A stretch of DNA of 17,412 nucleotides from an uncultured Lachnospiraceae bacterium (GTDB taxonomy: Bacteria; Bacillota; Clostridia; Lachnospirales; Lachnospiraceae). The stretch spans positions 1-17,412 of the forward strand of contig CAJUHG010000064.1 in NCBI GenBank assembly GCA_910586005.1, written 5' to 3'. Both the position numbers and the translations under genes were made by a program. The notes under the pieces are model-generated. The model had not been told where the DNA came from. It made no database searches and saw nothing but the letters and a program-made list of their open reading frames with translations. This document shows, piece by piece, positions 13,901 to 17,412 of this stretch; the first letter of the stretch is position 1; each line of letters opens with the position of its first letter.

Positions 13901-15235
13901 ATGGCAAATTTTCAAGTATCAGAAAATCCAGAATACACAGAAGAAATTAGGAAATTTGAAGCAGAGGATGAAGCACATGCGGACTTGTTTAATGATTTTG
14001 GGGAAAAATTAGTCAACAATGGGGCATTCTTAAAAAATAAATTGGTAGAACATACAGAAAATAATCGTGTACATATCACAGAAGAAGAGCGGGAGAACTG
14101 GAATGAGGATACTGGAGAAAAAGAAATTACTTTTTCACAGGCAACTAATAGAGAGAATCTAACAAGTGGAGAGAAATTAAAAATAAGCCTTGGGAAGATT
14201 AAGAAATATTTTTCAGATTTAAAAACTGTGGCCTTTACAGGTAATTATAATGATTTAGGTAATAAACCTACCATTCCAGCAGCAGTAGCTGTAAAAGGCA
14301 ATGCAGAAAGCACTTATCGAGTGGGAAATGTAAATTTAACACCAGAAAATATTGGAGCAATGAAGGGGAAAATAATTAATTCTTCTATCGATTTTAATAC
14401 TTTAACAGAAAATGGTTTTTATATTATAAATTCTATAGAGAATGTAAATGCACCAGCAAATAAAGATGGAATACTATTTGTATATTATTCTCAAGGAAAA
14501 ACATGGCAGTTCTATTTCTTTCATGGAAATAAAAATAATGTCTATATGAAGATACGATATAGTGAGAGATATCAGTGGATGAGTTGGCTGGAAGCTTTTA
14601 TAGAAACGGCTACAAAAGCACTACAAGATGGAAATGGAAAAGTGATTGTTGATACCTATTTAACAAAAATAGGAGATTCTACAAATAATACAACTACATT
14701 TACTAGCGCAGACACCGAAAGTCCTACTTCTTGGACCAATGTTTCAGTATTAACAAGTGGGGAAAAGCACAGTTCTATTTTTAATAAAATTTCTACTATG
14801 TTTAAAAATTTGAGATATTTGTATAAAATATTAGGTACAACTAGTATTTCTTCCATTGGGAATGGAACAGTGACAGGAGCTATTAGTACAATAAATAATA
14901 ATTTATCCAATTGGGAAACACTTACAATCTCTGAAACGTATTCTGGTTTTAAGTATACAGGTGGTTTGATGAAGTATCACCCTATCTTAAAGTTGGCATT
15001 TATCTCAGTTACCATACAGGCGACAGCAGCTACTACAACAGGTGTAAAGATAGATATGTGTAAGTTTAGTAAAATCCCATCTGTGAACACAGCTCTTTCT
15101 GCAAGGTCACCAAACACTGCTGGACAAGCAGTGAATGTGGCAATATTTACAGATGGTACGTTGTCCTTGTCTACAGAGAAAGCTATTCCAAAGGATGGAT
15201 ATATCTTGTGTAGTGGGATATATTCTTTTACATAA
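13901..15235 (+). CDS. Tail fibre with pyocin-knob-like domain (receptor binding)
   Basis: A 444-residue modular fibre. Residues 1-68 are an N-terminal attachment region ending in VHITEEERENWN, a motif frequent in Firmicutes fibres. Residues 82-127 hold NLTSGEKLKISLGKIKKYFSDL and VAFTGNYNDLGNKPTIP, a coiled spacer followed by a common linker. Residues 155-235 (DFNTLTENGFYIINS, NAPANKDGILFVYY, YERYQWMSWLEAF-like end) fit a pyocin-knob fold. Residues 284-330 repeat the spacer (LTSGEKHSSIFNKISTMFKN, LRYLYKILGTTSISSIGNGT). The last 100 residues are beta-rich and end with a conserved-looking SGIYSFT; this would be the receptor-binding head. ATG 13901 follows GGAGGAG. No fibre-assembly chaperone gene follows. 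Confidence 0.88.
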   Translation: MANFQVSENPEYTEEIRKFEAEDEAHADLFNDFGEKLVNNGAFLKNKLVEHTENNRVHITEEERENWNEDTGEKEITFSQATNRENLTSGEKLKISLGKIKKYFSDLKTVAFTGNYNDLGNKPTIPAAVAVKGNAESTYRVGNVNLTPENIGAMKGKIINSSIDFNTLTENGFYIINSIENVNAPANKDGILFVYYSQGKTWQFYFFHGNKNNVYMKIRYSERYQWMSWLEAFIETATKALQDGNGKVIVDTYLTKIGDSTNNTTTFTSADTESPTSWTNVSVLTSGEKHSSIFNKISTMFKNLRYLYKILGTTSISSIGNGTVTGAISTINNNLSNWETLTISETYSGFKYTGGLMKYHPILKLAFISVTIQATAATTTGVKIDMCKFSKIPSVNTALSARSPNTAGQAVNVAIFTDGTLSLSTEKAIPKDGYILCSGIYSFT

Positions 15236-15297
15236 TGGATAGAAAGATATTATTAGAAATGGTGCTACTTTTTATATGGAAAGAAATGAGGTGAAAC

Positions 15298-15468
15298 ATG
15301 GCAATAAAAGTGATTGAGCAGGGAAAACGTACCACAAAGTGCAGTTATTGTGAAAGCAAACTGCAATACGAAAAAGAAGATGTTAAAACCATGCAGACAG
15401 GCATGAACGAATGGCAGAAATACATAAAATGCCCTATTTGTGAAAAAGAAATATATGTAAAGAATTAA
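15298..15468 (+). CDS. Zinc-ribbon miniprotein
   Basis: A 56-residue protein with two CxxC knuckles: CSYC at residues 15-18 and CPIC at 45-48. The spacing fits a zinc ribbon, and the sequence (MAIKVIEQGKR ... YIKCPICEKEIYVKN) resembles small phage zinc-finger proteins seen near tail and lysis genes. ATG 15298 follows GAGGTG with good spacing. Function is unknown: a transcription or host-takeover factor is possible, and a structural role is less likely because of its small size. It sits alone between the fibre gene and two terminator-like hairpins. Confidence 0.75.
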   Translation: MAIKVIEQGKRTTKCSYCESKLQYEKEDVKTMQTGMNEWQKYIKCPICEKEIYVKN

Positions 15469-15470
15469 GT

Positions 15471-15502
15471 AACTACCAAGTAATAAGTAGTAGTTGTTTT
15501 TT
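15471..15502 (+). terminator. Intrinsic terminator candidate after the zinc-ribbon gene
   Basis: AACTAC (15471-15476) pairs with GTAGTT (15490-15495) around a 13-base loop, followed by G and six T residues (15497-15502). The stem is short, so strength is moderate. It would mark the end of the tail transcription unit. Confidence 0.5.
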
Positions 15503-15542
15503 AATAATGTTAATTGTTGATAGAAAAGAAATATTGGAAAGA

Positions 15543-15575
15543 AGCTATATGGGGCAATCTATATAGCTCTTTTTA
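15543..15575 (+). terminator. Second terminator-like hairpin before the lysis cassette
   Basis: AGCTATAT (15543-15550) pairs perfectly with ATATAGCT (15561-15568) around a 10-base loop, then CTTTTTATTTTA. It lies about 35 bases before the XhlA-type gene start and overlaps the spurious upstream extension of that frame. Together with the first hairpin it separates tail genes from lysis genes, so lysis genes would be expressed by readthrough. No clear promoter was found in between. Confidence 0.55.
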
Positions 15576-15609
15576 TTTTATTGATATAAAAAGGGAAGAA
15601 GGTGAACAG

Positions 15610-15945
15610 ATGCAAGAAGCTGATATAGTAGAACGCCTAACTAAAACAGAAGAACGTTCCAAAAGCAATACGCACCGCTTAGATAAGTTAGAGCCTATTA
15701 TCAATGAGATACATACCATGTCTAAAACAATGGTGCAGCTTACAGAAGAATTAAAACACACGAATGAGGCAGTAAGTTCCCTAGATGAAAAAATAGACCG
15801 TATGGACAATCGTGTGGATAGTATGGAGCGTTCTCCGGTAGAGGATATTAGAACTTATAAGAGAACAGCTATTACTACCATCATTAGTACACTGGTAGGA
15901 GCCTTTGCAGCAGGGCTATTGGTATGGGTGGTAAGTTATATTTAA
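15610..15945 (+). CDS. xhlA: XhlA-like haemolysin/holin-associated membrane protein
   Basis: A 111-residue protein: a long charged coiled coil (VERLTKTEERSKSNTHRLDK ... ELKHTNEAVSSLDEKIDRMD), then a single C-terminal membrane helix (TTIISTLVGAFAAGLLVWVV). This is the plan of XhlA proteins that work with the holin in PBSX-type lysis cassettes. The start ATG 15610 follows AAGAAGGTG; a longer frame from TTG at 15514 would translate the terminator hairpin and is rejected. It is followed by the holin gene after 41 bases. Confidence 0.85.
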   Translation: MQEADIVERLTKTEERSKSNTHRLDKLEPIINEIHTMSKTMVQLTEELKHTNEAVSSLDEKIDRMDNRVDSMERSPVEDIRTYKRTAITTIISTLVGAFAAGLLVWVVSYI

Positions 15946-15986
15946 AGAACTAATTATTAGAAGGATATATTTTAAGGAGGAATTTT

Positions 15987-16193
15987 ATGAGTGAAAAAAC
16001 AAAACAATGGTGGAAAGCTGCAGGAATAAGAGCGGTAAAAACCACAGCACAGACAGCAGTGGCTCTGCTTCCAGCAGCCGCAACGATTACAGCAGTAGAT
16101 TGGGTAACTGTATTGGGGACTGCTGCATTAGCAGGGGTAGCATCTTTATTGACCTCTTTGGCAGGATTGCCAGAAGTGAAAAACGAAAAATAA
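15987..16193 (+). CDS. Phage holin, r1t-like
   Basis: A 68-residue membrane protein: charged N-terminus SEKTKQWWKAAGIRAVKTTAQTAVALLP, where 'W-K-A-x-x-x-R-A-v-K-T-x-a-Q-t' is the hallmark of r1t-type holins, then two membrane segments (AQTAVALLPAAATI; WVTVLGTAALAGVASLLTSLAGL) and a short charged tail. It would form the membrane lesion that lets the endolysin reach the wall. ATG 15987 has a strong AAGGAGG ribosome site. A perfect terminator follows after 9 bases. Confidence 0.9.
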   Translation: MSEKTKQWWKAAGIRAVKTTAQTAVALLPAAATITAVDWVTVLGTAALAGVASLLTSLAGLPEVKNEK

Positions 16194-16202
16194 CTGGTTT
16201 TT

Positions 16203-16231
16203 ATACAGCAGAAAGTTTGCTGTATTTTTTA
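16203..16231 (+). terminator. Strong intrinsic terminator after the holin gene
   Basis: ATACAGCA (16203-16210), a seven-base loop, TGCTGTAT (16218-16225) form a perfect 8-bp stem followed by TTTTT. It lies directly after the holin gene and before the Rha-family gene, so the regulator and endolysin genes depend on readthrough or on a promoter not recognised here. Confidence 0.75.
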
Positions 16232-16270
16232 TAGCCAAAAACAAGAGAAACCATAGAGGAGAAAAATGGT

Positions 16271-16975
16271 ATGTTAGTAGAAATGAGAAAAGTAAACAAA
16301 AGAGAAAAAGTAGTCGTGTCAAGCCTTGATGTGGCTGAAACATTTACTTATTTTGAGGAAGAAAACCAAAGAGAATATGCAAGAGAACACAAAGCGGTGC
16401 TTAGAGCAATCAGAGAATTAAAGTGTAGTGATACATTTCGCGGTGAACATTTTTCACCGTCAACTTATACTGACTCCAGAGGAAAAGAGCAACCATGTGA
16501 ATTTATGGACAAAGATGGATTTGCAATGCTTGTCATGGGATTTACAGATCCAAAGGCTATAAGATTTAAGGAAATGTACATTAATCAGTTTAATCAAATG
16601 GAAGAACTTCTTAAGGGCAAACTGATTGAGAGAGAAAAGGGAATTGTGGTTCGTCAAGCATTTACCAAGGCTTTAAAAGAAAGTGGAGAAGAGGAAAGAA
16701 TGCACAACCATGCGTATCCTACCTATACCGATTTAGTCTACCGTTCTATTTTTGGAAAGACAGCGAAACAATTCAGAGAGGAACATGGATTCACAAAGAA
16801 AGACAAGTTAAGAGATTTCTTCAGTGAAGAAGAGTTGAGAAAAATTCAAAATGCAGAAATGCTTGTGAGTGCTCTGATAGGATATGGCTGGGGATATGGA
16901 GAGATAAAGAAGTTTATTATGAATCAGTCTATTAATAAAATAACGTCAGAATCTGGAAAAGTTGCCAGAGGTTAA
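16271..16975 (+). CDS. rha: Rha-family phage regulatory protein (antirepressor-like)
   Basis: A 234-residue protein. Residues about 13-115 match the Rha domain (pRha): VVSSLDVAETF, REHKAVLRAIRELKCSDTFRGEHFSPSTYTDSRGKE in pieces, the 'Y/F-x-M-D-K-D-G-F-A-M-L-V-M-G-F-T-D-P-K-A' motif and FKEMYINQFNQMEE. Residues 116-234 (HNHAYPTYTDLVYRSIFGKTAKQFREEHGF ... RDFFSEEELRKIQNAE in pieces) form a helical C-terminal part common in Clostridia versions. Rha proteins are DNA-binding-like regulators tied to phage infection; most lie in early regions. ATG 16271 follows AGAGGAG. Its place between holin and endolysin is unusual. It ends six bases before the ribosome site of the next small gene. Confidence 0.85.
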   Translation: MLVEMRKVNKREKVVVSSLDVAETFTYFEEENQREYAREHKAVLRAIRELKCSDTFRGEHFSPSTYTDSRGKEQPCEFMDKDGFAMLVMGFTDPKAIRFKEMYINQFNQMEELLKGKLIEREKGIVVRQAFTKALKESGEEERMHNHAYPTYTDLVYRSIFGKTAKQFREEHGFTKKDKLRDFFSEEELRKIQNAEMLVSALIGYGWGYGEIKKFIMNQSINKITSESGKVARG

Positions 16976-16988
16976 GGAGGATGAGAGC

Positions 16989-17147
16989 ATGATTAAGATA
17001 GTATTTAAAAATGGTTGTATTGTGAAATGGAAGAGAAAGCAATGGACAGATTATAAATATGACGGTAAATGTTTTATTGTCATTAAAAATGACCAGTGGA
17101 TAGGCATTTATAATATGGATAGCATAATTTCTATTATTATTAAATAA
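16989..17147 (+). CDS. Small unknown protein (52 residues)
   Basis: ATG 16989 follows AAGGAGG (16974-16980) with 8-base spacing, so it is likely translated; a TTG at 16962 in the same frame would translate the ribosome site and is rejected. The product is basic in the middle (KWKRKQWTDYKY) and made of alternating hydrophobic strands (IKIVFKNGCIVKW, CFIVIKNDQWIGIYNMDSII), suggesting a small beta-barrel. I do not recognise a family. Its position between Rha and endolysin may mean it is a lysis accessory or a Rha partner. Confidence 0.55.
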   Translation: MIKIVFKNGCIVKWKRKQWTDYKYDGKCFIVIKNDQWIGIYNMDSIISIIIK

Positions 17148-17165
17148 AAAAGGAAGGAAAAAAAT

Positions 17166-17412
17166 ATGAAGAAAGAAGCTACAAGCAGAATTGCTATGAT
17201 TAATAACTGCAAAAATTACCTTGGAAAACCTTATGTATGGGGTGGAGAAAGCATGGAAGAAGGCGGCTATGACTGTTCTGGGTATGTTTATAATGTACTC
17301 AGAGATTCAGGATTCCAAGTAAACCGCATGACTGCCAATGACTATAGAAGCCTTGGAAAGAAAATTCCTTTTTCCCAGAAACAAAAAGGGGATTTACTCT
17401 TCTTTGGGAAAA
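17166..17412 (+). CDS. NlpC/P60 endolysin, N-terminal part (3' end outside window)
   Basis: Peptidoglycan endopeptidase of the phage lysis cassette. The domain starts at once, with no signal peptide, as expected for a holin-dependent lysin. Seen: CKNYLGKPYVWGGES, then GGYDCSGYVYNVLRDSGF with the catalytic Cys at residue 37 in the D-C-S-G motif, then MTANDYRSLGKKIPFSQKQKGDLLFFGK, which is the family's 'G-D-L-x-F-F' strand. The catalytic His and third residue lie beyond the window. ATG 17166 follows AAGGAAGGA. At least 82 codons are visible. Confidence 0.92.
   Translation, partial: MKKEATSRIAMINNCKNYLGKPYVWGGESMEEGGYDCSGYVYNVLRDSGFQVNRMTANDYRSLGKKIPFSQKQKGDLLFFGK

Noticed and set aside
15514..15609. 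Upstream extension of the XhlA-like gene from a TTG
   Set aside because: It would translate the terminator hairpin and lacks a ribosome site; ATG 15610 has one and begins the family-like coiled coil.
16007..16234. Overlapping + strand frame of 75 codons across the holin gene
   Set aside because: Serine-rich out-of-frame shadow; the holin frame has the strong ribosome site and the r1t motif.

Overview
The window is a stretch of late genes from a temperate phage or prophage. All genes are on the + strand, and the order runs from the end of the head genes through a contractile (myovirus-type) tail into the lysis cassette. Gene order and protein families follow the Bacillus subtilis PBSX (xkd) plan: major capsid, connector, head closure, gp10-like and tail terminator; sheath, tube, tail chaperone, tape measure, LysM hub protein, XkdQ, XkdR, XkdS, XkdT and XkdU; then tail fibre, XhlA, holin and NlpC/P60 endolysin. 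The low G+C content, AGA- and AAA-rich codon use, strong AGGAGG-type ribosome sites and a TM2-domain gene point to a low-G+C Firmicutes host, probably Clostridia (Lachnospiraceae-like). This is inferred from style, not from a search.

Layout. 1-989: HK97-type major capsid gene, open at its 5' end. 1010-1029: a strong GC hairpin. 1052-1727: connector and head-closure genes. 1695-2486: an inserted gene (TM2 membrane domain plus a HeH/SAP-like segment and a HIRAN-like segment) with its own sigma-A-like promoter and a weak terminator, which is the structure of a phage 'moron'. 2497-3370: gp10-like protein and a tail-terminator gene with no canonical start codon that carries an intrinsic-terminator-like hairpin inside its reading frame. 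3386-3715: YjcQ-like winged-helix gene. 3739-5346: sheath and tube, then a terminator. 5412-6001: tail chaperone with a textbook -1 programmed frameshift. 6002-9382: tape measure. 9395-13483: LysM hub protein and baseplate genes. 13485-15235: tail-collar and fibre genes. 15298-15468: zinc-ribbon miniprotein followed by two terminator-like hairpins. 15610-17412: XhlA-like protein, r1t-like holin, terminator, Rha-family regulator, a 52-residue unknown protein, and the start of an NlpC/P60 endolysin cut by the window end.

The genes work together to finish the head (connector, closure), build the tail (chaperones plus tape measure set length; tube and sheath polymerise; hub and wedge proteins form the baseplate; fibre binds the host) and lyse the cell. 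Genes are tightly packed (ATGA or short overlaps, good ribosome sites), so most of the region is probably one late operon, tuned by internal hairpins and terminators. No tRNA, rRNA, CRISPR array, insertion sequence or attachment site was seen. No stretch over 300 bases lacks a gene once the non-ATG gene at 2936-3370 is counted. The parts most worth checking are the TM2/HIRAN-like moron, the non-ATG tail-terminator gene with its internal terminator, the chaperone frameshift, and the Rha-type regulator between holin and endolysin.
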